From an uncultured Verrucomicrobiota bacterium (GTDB taxonomy: Bacteria; Verrucomicrobiota; Kiritimatiellia; CAIVKH01), in contig CALMUP010000008.1 in the NCBI GenBank assembly GCA_937872895.1, positions 161,613 to 225,612 of the forward strand: DNA of 64,000 nt, in the 5' to 3' direction. A program made the position numbers and the translations under genes. Each line of letters starts with the position of its first letter. Within the stretch, counting starts at the first letter, position 1. This document shows, one piece after another, positions 26,629-35,118 of the stretch. The notes under the pieces were generated by a model, which was not told where the DNA came from, made no database searches, and worked only from the letters and a program-made list of their open reading frames with translations.

Positions 26629-27090
26629 ATGAAGGAAATCACGGGAGAGATGGATGCTGCCGACCTGCGTTTCGGCCTGGTCGTCAGCCGGTTCAACGAC
26701 CTGTTCACCCGCAACCTGCTGCAGGGTGCCATCGATTGCATCCGGCAGCACGGCGGTCGCGAGGAGGACATCACGGTGATCTGGGTGCCCGGTTCGTTCG
26801 AGATCCCGCAGGCGCTCCAGAAGCTCGCCGCATCGGGGCAGTACCGCGCCCTGATCGGCCTCGGCGTGGTCATTGAAGGCGCGACCAACCACGCCGAACT
26901 CATCACCACCAACGTCGCCGCGCAGTGCACAGCCTTGTCCGCCGCGCACGGCATCCCCGTGGTGGACGGCGTGGTCGGCACGCGCACGATGGAGCAGGCG
27001 ATGGAGCGGTGCGGCGGCAAGCACGGCAACCGCGGCTGGCAGTGCGCGCTGGTCGCCATCGAGATGGCCCGGCTGCTGGGGAAGATCTGA
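26629..27090 (+). CDS. ribH: 6,7-dimethyl-8-ribityllumazine synthase
   Basis: It joins the RibB and RibD products to lumazine. The 153-aa protein shows RFGLVVSRFNDLFTRNLLQGAID, WVPGSFEIPQALQKLA near 60, ALIGLGVVIEGATNHAELI near 80 and GIPVVDGVVGTRTMEQAMERCGGKHGNRG. Two ATGs compete. The first (26620) overlaps the GAAGGA ribosome site, so the second (26629), 8 bases after it, is preferred. It ends 3 bp before nusB. The ribH-nusB pairing is common. Confidence 0.95.
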   Translation: MKEITGEMDAADLRFGLVVSRFNDLFTRNLLQGAIDCIRQHGGREEDITVIWVPGSFEIPQALQKLAASGQYRALIGLGVVIEGATNHAELITTNVAAQCTALSAAHGIPVVDGVVGTRTMEQAMERCGGKHGNRGWQCALVAIEMARLLGKI

Positions 27091-27093
27091 CGC

Positions 27094-27561
27094 ATGAGCA
27101 ACGGACGTCATGAGAGCCGCATGTGGGCTGTGCAGTTCCTCTTCCAGCGCGACTTCAACCAGAACGATCTCGCCGAGGCGCTCGACGACTTCTGGCTGGA
27201 ACGCAAGGCCGGTCCCGCGCTGCGCACCTTCGCCGAGGAGTTGATCCGCGGCGTCGAGGCGCACAAGGCCGACCTCGACCAGCGGATCCAGCAATTGGCC
27301 CAGCACTGGAATGTCACGCGCATGGGCGCAGTGGACCGCAATGTCATGCGCGTGGCCCTGTTCGAGATGCTGCACCGCGAGGATATCCCGCCCGTCGTCT
27401 CGATCAACGAGGCGGTCGAGTTGGCCAAGGAACTCAGCGGTGACGAGTCGGGCAAGTTCGTCAACGGCATCCTCGACCGCGCCGCCAAGGAGGTCAGCCG
27501 TCCCACCCGCACCGTGCGCGCGGTGAACGATCCTTCCCGCACCAAACCGGCCGTGCCATGA
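27094..27561 (+). CDS. nusB: Transcription antitermination factor NusB
   Basis: An RNA-binding factor that with NusE loads onto rRNA boxA. At 155 aa it is all helical with HESRMWAVQFLFQRDF at the start, VTRMGAVDRNVMRVALFEMLHREDIPPVVSINEAVELAKELSG and SGKFVNGILDRAAKEV. The last 20 residues are a basic Pro/Arg tail. It overlaps ftsY by 4 bp (ATGA). Confidence 0.95.
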   Translation: MSNGRHESRMWAVQFLFQRDFNQNDLAEALDDFWLERKAGPALRTFAEELIRGVEAHKADLDQRIQQLAQHWNVTRMGAVDRNVMRVALFEMLHREDIPPVVSINEAVELAKELSGDESGKFVNGILDRAAKEVSRPTRTVRAVNDPSRTKPAVP

Positions 27562-28466
27562 ACCGCTGGTTCAACGCCCTTGGCCGTACCCGGCAGCAAT
27601 TCACCTCCGCGTTGAGCCGCCTGTTCGGGCGTACATCCGCCCTCGACGAGGAAACGCTCGAGGAACTGGAGGCGCGGCTGCTGCAGGCCGACCTGCCGGT
27701 GCGGCTGTCGCATGAACTGCTCGATTCGCTGCGCCGCGACGGGGTGGCGCGGGGTTCCGATGCGCGGGACGTCGTGCGGCGCTCGTTGCGCGAAGCGCTG
27801 GGGGAACCCGCCACCTACGATTTCCGCGGGGAACAGGTTCCTCAATGCGTCCTGATGATCGGCATCAACGGCTCCGGCAAGACGACCTCCACCGCCAAGC
27901 TCGCCTCGCTGGTCCAACGGCAAGGCAAGACCGTGGTGCTCGGCGCGGCCGATACCTTCCGTGCCGCCGGTTCCAGCCAGTTGAAACTGTGGGCCGAACG
28001 GGTCGGGTGCGATGTGGTCACCGGGGCGATGGGGGCCGACGCGGCGGCGGTGGCCTTCGACACGATGGACAAGGCGATCGCGAAGAAGGCCGAGGTGGTC
28101 ATCATCGATACCGCCGGCCGCATGCACACCAAGTTGCCGCTGATGGATGAACTCGAGAAGGTGGTGCGCGCCGTTGGCAAGAAACTGCCCGGTGCACCGC
28201 ACCATACCTGGATCGTGCTCGATGCCTCGATGGGCCAGAACGCGATCCACCAGGCCCGGCAATTCCACCTGCGCACGCCGCTCACCGGGGCGATCATCAC
28301 CAAGCTCGACGGCTCGGCCAAGGCCGGCTTCATCTTCGCCATCCGCCAGGAACTCGGCATCCCCATCCGCTACGTCGGCCTCGGCGAAGGCCAGGACGAC
28401 CTCGCCCCGTTCGACCCCGACGAATTCGTCGACGCCCTGCTGGGCATCGAGCACTCGACAGGATGA
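27558..28466 (+). CDS. ftsY: Signal recognition particle receptor FtsY
   Basis: The SRP receptor GTPase that docks translating ribosomes at the membrane. At 302 aa it is a compact NG form without the acidic A domain: the N domain (DEETLEELEARLLQADLPV) and the G domain with MIGINGSGKTTSTAKLA, LGAADTFRAAGSSQLKLWAERVG, VVIIDTAGRMHTKLPLMDELEKV, LDASMGQNA, ITKLDGSAKAGFIFAI and IPIRYVGLGEGQDDLAPF. The usual TSGQNG-like motif reads ASMGQN. It overlaps nusB by 4 bp. Confidence 0.94.
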   Translation: MNRWFNALGRTRQQFTSALSRLFGRTSALDEETLEELEARLLQADLPVRLSHELLDSLRRDGVARGSDARDVVRRSLREALGEPATYDFRGEQVPQCVLMIGINGSGKTTSTAKLASLVQRQGKTVVLGAADTFRAAGSSQLKLWAERVGCDVVTGAMGADAAAVAFDTMDKAIAKKAEVVIIDTAGRMHTKLPLMDELEKVVRAVGKKLPGAPHHTWIVLDASMGQNAIHQARQFHLRTPLTGAIITKLDGSAKAGFIFAIRQELGIPIRYVGLGEGQDDLAPFDPDEFVDALLGIEHSTG

Positions 28467-28502
28467 TTTCCGGCAGAATGATGATGCAAAGGATCCTGCT
28501 TT

Positions 28503-29309
28503 ATGCCGATCGAGTGCCGCTTTGATGTATGTCCCGCTGATCAGCAATCCTTTTATGGGATTGACCATCAGGTAATGCGGCATGTGTTTGATGTGCATAA
28601 TTTGTTCGGCCGCTTTTGCGATGAAAAAATCTATCAAAAGGCGCTGGTAGAACGGTGTGCTTTGATCATGCAATCCGTGCTGGAGCAGGCCGAGGTCCTC
28701 GTCACGCATCAGTCGTTTATCAAGACATACTACCTCGATATGGTTGTGAATAACGGAGTTGTCTACGAACTCAAGGTCGCGGATGCGCTTGCAGGTCGCC
28801 ATCAGAAACAGTTGATCAACTATCTTCTTCTAGCTGGTATTCCGCATGGCAAGCTGATCAACTTCCGTCCTGGTTCCGTTGAACATCGTTTTGTATCCAG
28901 CAGTTTGACTGCTGTTGAACGGCGGAACTGGACATTGGTGGATGAAGGGTGGTCTGGAACGGGCGCCACTTCGCGCAACTTCCTGATGTTGCTTAAGGAT
29001 ATCCTCTCTGATTGGGGAACCCATCTGGACATCGATTTATACAGGGAAGCGTTGCTTTGTCTGTTGGGAGGTCCGCCCGCAGGACTGGGATCTGTACCCA
29101 TTATGGATCAGGGCCGCATCATCGGGCAGCAAAAACTATGCCTTCTTGATGAACAAGCCGGTTGGCATATTTCCGCGGTTCGGAATCATGTCAGAGGTTA
29201 TGCTTCGCACTTGGAAAAAATGTTCATGTTAACCAACCTTTCGCGGTTTCATTGGATCAACATGAATGGTGGTGCCATCACCATAAAAACCCTCCGGAAA
29301 TCATTCTGA
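28503..29309 (+). CDS. GxxExxY-family protein (PD-(D/E)XK-like fold)
   Basis: A 268-aa protein. Residues 20-125 fit the GxxExxY family common in Verrucomicrobia: GIDHQVMRHVFDVHNLFGRFCDEKIYQKAL, YYLDMVVNNGVVYELKVADAL, HQKQLINYLLLAGIPHGKLINF. The D..ELK pattern is that of PD-(D/E)XK nucleases, but activity is unproven. The C-terminal half (130-268) is unfamiliar. The gene has clearly lower GC than its neighbours and splits ftsY from ribD inside the riboflavin cluster, consistent with insertion. An AAGGA ribosome site lies 9 bases before the ATG. Confidence 0.82.
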   Translation: MPIECRFDVCPADQQSFYGIDHQVMRHVFDVHNLFGRFCDEKIYQKALVERCALIMQSVLEQAEVLVTHQSFIKTYYLDMVVNNGVVYELKVADALAGRHQKQLINYLLLAGIPHGKLINFRPGSVEHRFVSSSLTAVERRNWTLVDEGWSGTGATSRNFLMLLKDILSDWGTHLDIDLYREALLCLLGGPPAGLGSVPIMDQGRIIGQQKLCLLDEQAGWHISAVRNHVRGYASHLEKMFMLTNLSRFHWINMNGGAITIKTLRKSF

Positions 29310-29327
29310 CCCAATCATTCTGTCGAC

Positions 29328-30434
29328 ATGACTAACGCAAAACAACCGAAGATTGACCAATTCTGGATGCAGCATGCCATCGACCTGGCCTTGCAGGGCG
29401 AGGGGATGACCCGGCCGAATCCGCCGGTCGGTGCGGTGGTCGTCAAGGCGGGGCGGATCCTCGGCGAAGGTTTCCATCCCCGGGCCGGTGAGCCGCACGC
29501 CGAGGTGTTCGCCCTGCGTGATGCCGGGAAACAGGCCCGCGGCGCGACCCTCTACGTGACGCTTGAACCATGCTGCACCCATGGCCGCACGCCACCGTGC
29601 ACCGAGGCGATCATCGCGGCGGGGATCCGTCGCGTCGTCTACGGGTGTGTCGATCCGAATCCGGCCCACGCCGGCCGCGCCGACAAGATCCTCGCCCGGG
29701 CTGGCATCACCGTCACCCGGCCCGTGTTGGAATCATCGTGCCAGACCCTGATCGCCCCGTTCGCCACGCGCCTGTTGCACAAGCGTCCCTACGTCACCCT
29801 CAAGTTGGCCTGCTCCCTCGATGGCCGCATCGCCGACCCGCGCGGGAAATCCAAGTGGATCACCGGACCCGGAGCCCGCGAGGCCGTGCAGGAGCTGCGT
29901 CGGGCGGTTGATGCGGTCATGGTCGGCGCGGAAACCATCCGGGCCGATGATCCTTCGCTGCTTCCGCGACCCGCCGAAGGCCGTGAACCCTGGCGCGTGG
30001 TGATCGCCGGATCACGCCCCTTGCCGCTCAAGGCACGCGTCTTTACCGACGAAGCGCGCAGCCGCACCCTCGTTTACTCCACCCGGGACTTCGCGCAGGC
30101 GGACGCGCTCCAGCGGCAGGGCATCACGGTGGTCCAGGTAGCGGCGGCCCGCGGGAACGTCTCGATGAAAGCCGTCCTGCGCGACCTCGCGGCCCGCGGG
30201 TGCATGCACCTGCTCTGCGAGGGCGGGGGCGTACTGGCCGAAGCGCTGCTCAGGGAAAGCCTGATTGATCAATGCTGGATGTTCTATTCGCCCCGTTTTC
30301 TGGGGGATGCCGCGACCCCGGGCGTGGCCGGGCGCGGTTGGCAGTTGGATCGTGCCCCCGGTTTTGTTATGTCACACGTCGAACAACTCGGCGGTGATGT
30401 CTTGCTGGTCGCAAAACGTACGCCGATGAATTAA
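29328..30434 (+). CDS. ribD: Bifunctional diaminohydroxyphosphoribosylaminopyrimidine deaminase / reductase
   Basis: It carries out the second and third steps of riboflavin synthesis. At 368 aa the deaminase (1-145) has RPNPPVGAVVV, GEPHAEVFALRDAG and VTLEPCCTHGRTPPCTEAI with the zinc His and Cys; the reductase (150-365) has VTLKLACSLDGRIADPRGKSKWITG, VMVGAETIRADDPSL and LLCEGGGVLAEALL. Both parts look complete. The start lacks a clear ribosome site; an internal Met at residue 14 is possible. ribE begins 12 bp downstream. Confidence 0.95.
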   Translation: MTNAKQPKIDQFWMQHAIDLALQGEGMTRPNPPVGAVVVKAGRILGEGFHPRAGEPHAEVFALRDAGKQARGATLYVTLEPCCTHGRTPPCTEAIIAAGIRRVVYGCVDPNPAHAGRADKILARAGITVTRPVLESSCQTLIAPFATRLLHKRPYVTLKLACSLDGRIADPRGKSKWITGPGAREAVQELRRAVDAVMVGAETIRADDPSLLPRPAEGREPWRVVIAGSRPLPLKARVFTDEARSRTLVYSTRDFAQADALQRQGITVVQVAAARGNVSMKAVLRDLAARGCMHLLCEGGGVLAEALLRESLIDQCWMFYSPRFLGDAATPGVAGRGWQLDRAPGFVMSHVEQLGGDVLLVAKRTPMN

Positions 30435-30446
30435 ACGGGGCGAATC

Positions 30447-31055
30447 ATGTTCAGTGGAATCATCCAGAAGATCGGCGTAGTGAAGGAAGTGATGCGGCGC
30501 AAGGACGGCTCCGGTCGCCTGACCATCCACTGTGAACCGTGGTCACCCGAACTGGTCGTTGGTGAAAGCATCGCCAACAACGGGGTCTGCCTCACCGTGA
30601 CGAAGGTCACCGGCCAGGATTTCACCTTTGATCTGCTCGATGAAACCTTCAACAAGACCAATCTCGGGGACCTGCGGCTCGACGACCTGGTGAACCTTGA
30701 GCGCGCCTTGCGCATGGGTGACACCATCGGCGGGCATTTCGTCTCCGGCCATGTCGACGGCACCGGTACCACCTCGGCCTGGGAACCGGTCGGACACGAT
30801 TTCATCTGGCGTATCCAATGCCCGAAGGCGATCACCGATGGGATGGTTCCGAAGGGGTCGATCGCCATCGATGGCATCAGCCTCACCATCGTTGATTTGA
30901 AGGACGGCGAATTCTCCGTCCACATCATCCCGCACACGGTCAGCCACACCAACCTGATCCGCGTCCACGTCGGCCAGAAAGTAAACCTCGAGACCGACAT
31001 GCTCGGCAAGTACGTCGCCCGGTTGGTCAAGCAGTCCACACCAACCGGCACCTGA
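30447..31055 (+). CDS. ribE: Riboflavin synthase, alpha chain
   Basis: It converts two lumazines to riboflavin plus one pyrimidine. At 202 aa it holds two repeated lumazine-binding domains: MFSGIIQKIGVV, VVGESIANNGVCLTVTKV, GDTIGGHFVSGHVDGTGT in the first, and MVPKGSIAIDGISLTIVDL, HTVSHTNLIRVHVGQKVNLETDMLGKYVARLV in the second. It is the last plus-strand gene of the cluster and converges on ureD, 18 bp away. Confidence 0.96.
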   Translation: MFSGIIQKIGVVKEVMRRKDGSGRLTIHCEPWSPELVVGESIANNGVCLTVTKVTGQDFTFDLLDETFNKTNLGDLRLDDLVNLERALRMGDTIGGHFVSGHVDGTGTTSAWEPVGHDFIWRIQCPKAITDGMVPKGSIAIDGISLTIVDLKDGEFSVHIIPHTVSHTNLIRVHVGQKVNLETDMLGKYVARLVKQSTPTGT

Positions 31056-31073
31056 TCGGCCTGCACGCCGCGA

Positions 31074-31877
31074 TTAGAGCTTCCGCGCCGATTGCCGCAG
31101 CTTGGGCAGGGTGCCGGCAACCAGCTCCCGCAGGCGGGCCAGTGCGTTTTTCATCGCATCGCTCGAGTCGGCCAGCATCCGGACCAGCACCAGGTCCGGG
31201 GCGGGTTGGGTGATGCCCGTATGGACTTCCGGATCCGACCAGGCCAGCGCCGCCTCCTGCCAGTCACGCACCGGGAGCCGGTGCGGTGAGGCAATCATCA
31301 CGTTGGCGAAGTAGCGGGGTGGGGTACCGCGCACATCCGCCAGGCTGTGATCCGAAGGGTTCAGGTGGTAATGTTCCGCCAGCACCAGCCGATCGTTGAT
31401 GCGCACGTGCGTCCTCCACGCGATGCGCTCGAAGGCAAAGGCCTCTCCGTGGGCCACCCGGCCGGGGGCGAGGGTTTCCACGAGGTAAGCGGAACTTCCG
31501 GCGGCCAGGTCGATCGTGGTCTCCTGCCGGTAGCGGCAGCCGCGTTGCGGGATGAACAGCTCGGGCATCCACTCCAGCCAGGCGCCGTCCGCGACGGATA
31601 TCTGCTGGGTCAACGTGGCTTCCCCCTGCGGCATGGTGTGGATCCGGCTGGCGCTCGGCGAGGTCAGCAGAACCGATGCCCCCGGCTCGACCCGCACCTC
31701 CATGGCCAGATGATCCCCGGCGAACACCCCCGCCGTCGCATTCACCGCCTGCACCAGCAACACCTCGCCATCCCAGTAGGGCTTGCTCAAGTGCCACGGG
31801 GCAGAAACCTCCTGGTACCCGATTCCACTACGACCATCGGGTTGTAACCGGCATTCGATCTTGAACGCTCCGCGCAT
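31074..31877 (-). CDS. ureD: Urease accessory protein UreD (UreH)
   Basis: A scaffold that with UreF and UreG loads nickel into urease. At 267 aa it shows VSAPWHLSKPYWDGEVLLVQAVNATAGVFAGDHLAMEVRVEPGASVLLTSPSASRIHTM, WLEWMPELFIPQRGCRYRQETTIDLA and VETLAPGRVAHGEAFAFERIAWRTHVR, all typical. It sits 28 kb away from ureG, ureF, ureE and ureC on the same strand; the giant operon lies between. No obvious ribosome site precedes the ATG at 31877. Confidence 0.93.
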   Translation of the reverse strand: MRGAFKIECRLQPDGRSGIGYQEVSAPWHLSKPYWDGEVLLVQAVNATAGVFAGDHLAMEVRVEPGASVLLTSPSASRIHTMPQGEATLTQQISVADGAWLEWMPELFIPQRGCRYRQETTIDLAAGSSAYLVETLAPGRVAHGEAFAFERIAWRTHVRINDRLVLAEHYHLNPSDHSLADVRGTPPRYFANVMIASPHRLPVRDWQEAALAWSDPEVHTGITQPAPDLVLVRMLADSSDAMKNALARLRELVAGTLPKLRQSARKL

Positions 31878-32195
31878 GACGGGTTGGTACCATGTGACCG
31901 AGCAGTGGCCAATTACTTTTGTTCAGGGGGAAGCGGCCAAACACGATCTAAACAAACAAGACATCAAAACGTTTTATTATTACTAACCAGCTAAATGTGT
32001 TTGCGGTTTATCGGGGATACCCTGAATATGGTAGTGGTGATTTCATCAGGTATCATTTCAGGGAGCAAGCGTGGCCGCCGGTCCACTCGTCATCCGTCCG
32101 GTACTTGCCCTGCTTACCAGCAGCGATTGTTGTTTCGTGTGCTGATAGCGAACCGACAGTCACCCATCACATGACGTATTTCCGAGGAGTACCCC
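31878..32195 (+). promoter_or_regulatory. Intergenic region between ureD and the giant operon; AT-rich block and alternative hairpins
   Basis: This divergent 318-bp spacer contains the most AT-rich stretch of the window (about 31940-31990), the likely site of promoters, though I could not fix boxes with confidence. Further on, GATACC-C-TGA (32016-32025) can pair with TCA-GGTATC (32046-32054). CCCTGAA (32020-32026) can instead pair perfectly with TTCAGGG (32057-32063). The two folds exclude each other. A GAGGAG ribosome site ends the region. A 125-codon frame from 31997 runs into the next gene and is judged spurious. Confidence 0.45.
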
Positions 32196-33254
32196 ATGAA
32201 GCAGCCCCGACCATTGATTTCTCGCGTGCGCGTCAATACCAATTGGTTGTCGGGGTTGAGTATTGCTCTGGCATTCGTGTGGTCTGTCGGTTTGTCGCAC
32301 GCGCAATCCGGCCATTTGCGAACGCAGGTCATCGAACTCAATCCCGGATGGAATGCGGTTTATCTGGAGGTTGATCCACCGGTATCGAGTCCGGGCGTGT
32401 TGCTCGATGGTCTGCCGATCGACGTCGTAGCGACCTTCTCCGATGCCTCCACCGGTGCCCAGTATATCAGCAATCCAACCGTGAACATGTTGCAGTCATA
32501 CGGATGGGCCGTGTGGTATGCGCCGGACCGTTCGGATGCCTTTTTGTCCAACCTGTATTCGTTGCCCGGGGCAAAATCGTATCTCGTTTTTAGCCGTACC
32601 AATGCGACATGGACGGTTTTGGGTAGTCCTGCCCTGGTGCAGGTTGCATGGCAACCGAATGCCTATACGCTGGCCGGTTTTCCGTTGCTCAAAGGTAGTG
32701 AGCCGACGTTTGCGCAGTTCTTCCGTGGATCACCCGCGCACAAGCACAACCGCATTTACCGGCTGGTGAATGGCCTTTGGCGTCAAGTGGTAAATCCGGC
32801 GGCCGAGACCATGAAGGCCGGTGAGGCCTACTGGATCTTCTCGCAAGGACGCTCACGGTACAACGGCCCGCTTGACGTCACTACCGGAACCCGATTCGGA
32901 GTGGTCCTTGATGCCGTTTCCGGTTCCCAAATCACCTTCAGGAATCGTACCGATCATCCCATCAGCTATACGGTTGATCATGTGGCATTGCCCGGACAAC
33001 CAATCCCGTTGAGCACGCCGATCCCTTCGGTTGAAACCACCACCGGCAACACGGGTACAACCTACCTCCACTACGAAGCCGGTTCATTTACCCAAACCTT
33101 TCCTCCGTTGGCTGGCGGAAAGGCGATTCGCTGGCCAGTAGTGCTTCGCGCCTACGATGCCGGAACCGGAGCGATGCATTCCCTGCTGAAAATCACCTCG
33201 GATCTGGGAACCGTAACCTACCTACCCGTGACCGCTTCGCGCGGCGATGACTAG
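32196..33254 (+). CDS. Secreted protein of unknown function, first gene of the giant operon
   Basis: A 352-aa exported protein. Its signal peptide (about 1-36) ends in SHAQ. The mature N-terminus VIELNPGWNAVYLEVDP is a GWN-type motif I associate with secreted proteins of PVC bacteria but cannot assign to a named family. A second similar module (VQVAWQPNAYTLAGFPLL, then KAGEAYWIFSQG) follows at about 145-220, and the remainder is beta-rich (VVLDAVSGSQITFRNRTDHPISYTV). A GAGGAG ribosome site precedes the ATG. It is 28 bp before the next gene. It may be a surface or periplasmic component. Confidence 0.72.
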   Translation: MKQPRPLISRVRVNTNWLSGLSIALAFVWSVGLSHAQSGHLRTQVIELNPGWNAVYLEVDPPVSSPGVLLDGLPIDVVATFSDASTGAQYISNPTVNMLQSYGWAVWYAPDRSDAFLSNLYSLPGAKSYLVFSRTNATWTVLGSPALVQVAWQPNAYTLAGFPLLKGSEPTFAQFFRGSPAHKHNRIYRLVNGLWRQVVNPAAETMKAGEAYWIFSQGRSRYNGPLDVTTGTRFGVVLDAVSGSQITFRNRTDHPISYTVDHVALPGQPIPLSTPIPSVETTTGNTGTTYLHYEAGSFTQTFPPLAGGKAIRWPVVLRAYDAGTGAMHSLLKITSDLGTVTYLPVTASRGDD

Positions 33255-33282
33255 GCAGCTCCGATTGAGAAGGAAACCAATT

Positions 33283-35109
33283 ATGCGCGCCACACCATGG
33301 AAGTTCCTCGGCTTGCTTGCCGCCACCATCACCCTGAGCCTGTTGGCTGTTCAACCTGGTTTCGCCCAGGCGAGTCCTTACCGGGGCTTGTGGATTGGTT
33401 CGATTTCACTCGACTCCGTGAACGAAGTTCCGGTTCCGCTCGATGCCGCCAACATCCCGATCGCCCCCGATCCTGAAGTGCCCACGCCGGCATTCGACCG
33501 AGCCGACTTGCGCCTGATCATCCATGTAAACGGTGCCGGTCAGGCGTTTCTGCTAAAGGATGTTGCCATTCTAAACCGTGTGTACGGTCAGATGACCAAC
33601 AATGCCGCCGTGATGGCGGGTCCGGATGACCTGTCGCTGGTTACTGATCCTCGCCTGTACCCGGTATTCCCGCCGCAACCGGCCATGCGGTACGCCAGCG
33701 CCGCGTTTGATTTCGGTGATGCCGCCGCCACCGATGCCCTTGATGCCCTGGTCGAGGAGGCGGCCAGTCAAACTGCGGCCTTGACCCTGACCAGCACTGC
33801 AGATCTTTCTACGCAGGGTGGGCGGGTGCAATTGCGCAACGATATTGTCGCCGCAGTACAACCTGATCTCGTTACCATCGTTGAACAGGCCGATGTCGCC
33901 GAGGCCTTCGGTCAGTTTATCCAAACCTTCAATTCCGCCGCCTTGTCCGCCATTATCGCCGACACCAGCGATCCGGTTGTTTCCAATTTGCTCACGGCCG
34001 CCACCGATTTGCGCGATCAGTCGTTTTACCAGGATTCCCGCGCCATCGACATGGTCAATGACGTGGTGGCCGCGGTAAATGATGCGGATCCGACCAACCG
34101 TTTCACTGCCGCCCATCATACCGCCTCGTCGTACGCCGATACCGCCAATCTGTATCAGCGCTTCATTGCCGGCGGAACGTTTGGTGACATGATTGCGGCC
34201 GCCGCCTCTGAAGCCGCCACCTTGGCGCAGGATGTCGGTGCCACCACTGAATCCGTTGCCCTCTTGCTCCGTTCCCTGGATGCCTCGGTCGCCGCCCTCA
34301 ATGCCGCTCTTCTGGCCAAGGTCCCGATGTACACGGATAACCGTTCCGTGGCCGCTGTCGATACCGTCCTCCAGTCCATCGCCGAGGCCGCGGTTGACCA
34401 TGCATCAGAGCCGGTCGGTGACATCGCCGACCTCGCGGAACAGGCCGGCCGCATCGCCCTCTCCGACATGATCGCCCGCTATCCGTTGCCCACCCAGACC
34501 CCGACCCTCGACTATACCGCGTTCGCCACCTCGCCTGCACTCGCGGCGGCGCCTGCCCTTGCTATCGCCGCAGCTGCGGATGCCGCGATCTCCGAACGCG
34601 CCTTCAACGTCCTGTATACGACGAATTCCGTTTATGCTGCTGCCAAGATCGCCGCCATCAACGCGCTTTCCGCCGCCTACCGCGACGCCGCACGGGTTAT
34701 GCGTACGGAACTCCCCCTCGAGGGCGATTTCGCACCCGGCGCCGGAGACAACCGTCCCGTAGCCAGTCTGCCTCAACCCTCCGACCTTGGCGCCCCGGGC
34801 CTGACCGGCCGGGTGTACCTTCCCGCCAACCACCCGACCAACCCGTTCCGCCACCGTCGTCACCCGGACCATACCCGCGGCTTCGACATCGAGCGGTTGA
34901 TCCGGATTGATTTCGACGGACTCTCCGGCGATCCCCTCGAGGCCGCCGGTTACGGCGTTGAAAGGATCCGCGGCATCTACCGCGAAGAGGTCTTCGGCTT
35001 GCACAAGCCACTCGGCCCCGACCCCGTCAACCAGCCCATCGGAATCCGCACCGAGGGCCGCTTTGAACTCAACCGCATCAGCCTGATCGACTCCCTGAAC
35101 TCCTTCTGA
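33283..35109 (+). CDS. Alanine-rich secreted protein of unknown function
   Basis: A 608-aa protein with a signal peptide (LGLLAATITLSLLAVQPGFAQ). A beta-rich head (about 25-130: SPYRGLWIGSISLDSVNEVP, ADLRLIIHVNGAGQAFLLKDVAILN) leads to a long Ala/Asp-rich helical middle (about 150-475). The C-terminal part (about 480-608: LTGRVYLPANHPTNPFRHRRHPDHTRGFDIERLIRIDFD) is rich in His and Arg. I do not recognise a family. The ATG at 33283 is chosen over an upstream frame because it opens the signal peptide behind an AAGGA site. It ends 9 bp before the 3069-aa gene. Confidence 0.72.
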   Translation: MRATPWKFLGLLAATITLSLLAVQPGFAQASPYRGLWIGSISLDSVNEVPVPLDAANIPIAPDPEVPTPAFDRADLRLIIHVNGAGQAFLLKDVAILNRVYGQMTNNAAVMAGPDDLSLVTDPRLYPVFPPQPAMRYASAAFDFGDAAATDALDALVEEAASQTAALTLTSTADLSTQGGRVQLRNDIVAAVQPDLVTIVEQADVAEAFGQFIQTFNSAALSAIIADTSDPVVSNLLTAATDLRDQSFYQDSRAIDMVNDVVAAVNDADPTNRFTAAHHTASSYADTANLYQRFIAGGTFGDMIAAAASEAATLAQDVGATTESVALLLRSLDASVAALNAALLAKVPMYTDNRSVAAVDTVLQSIAEAAVDHASEPVGDIADLAEQAGRIALSDMIARYPLPTQTPTLDYTAFATSPALAAAPALAIAAAADAAISERAFNVLYTTNSVYAAAKIAAINALSAAYRDAARVMRTELPLEGDFAPGAGDNRPVASLPQPSDLGAPGLTGRVYLPANHPTNPFRHRRHPDHTRGFDIERLIRIDFDGLSGDPLEAAGYGVERIRGIYREEVFGLHKPLGPDPVNQPIGIRTEGRFELNRISLIDSLNSF

Positions 35110-35118
35110 GGCCGCATC

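Noticed and set aside
31997..32374. Plus-strand frame of 125 codons before the giant operon
   Set aside because: It overlaps the well-supported 352-aa gene by almost half, lacks a ribosome site and looks unlike a protein.
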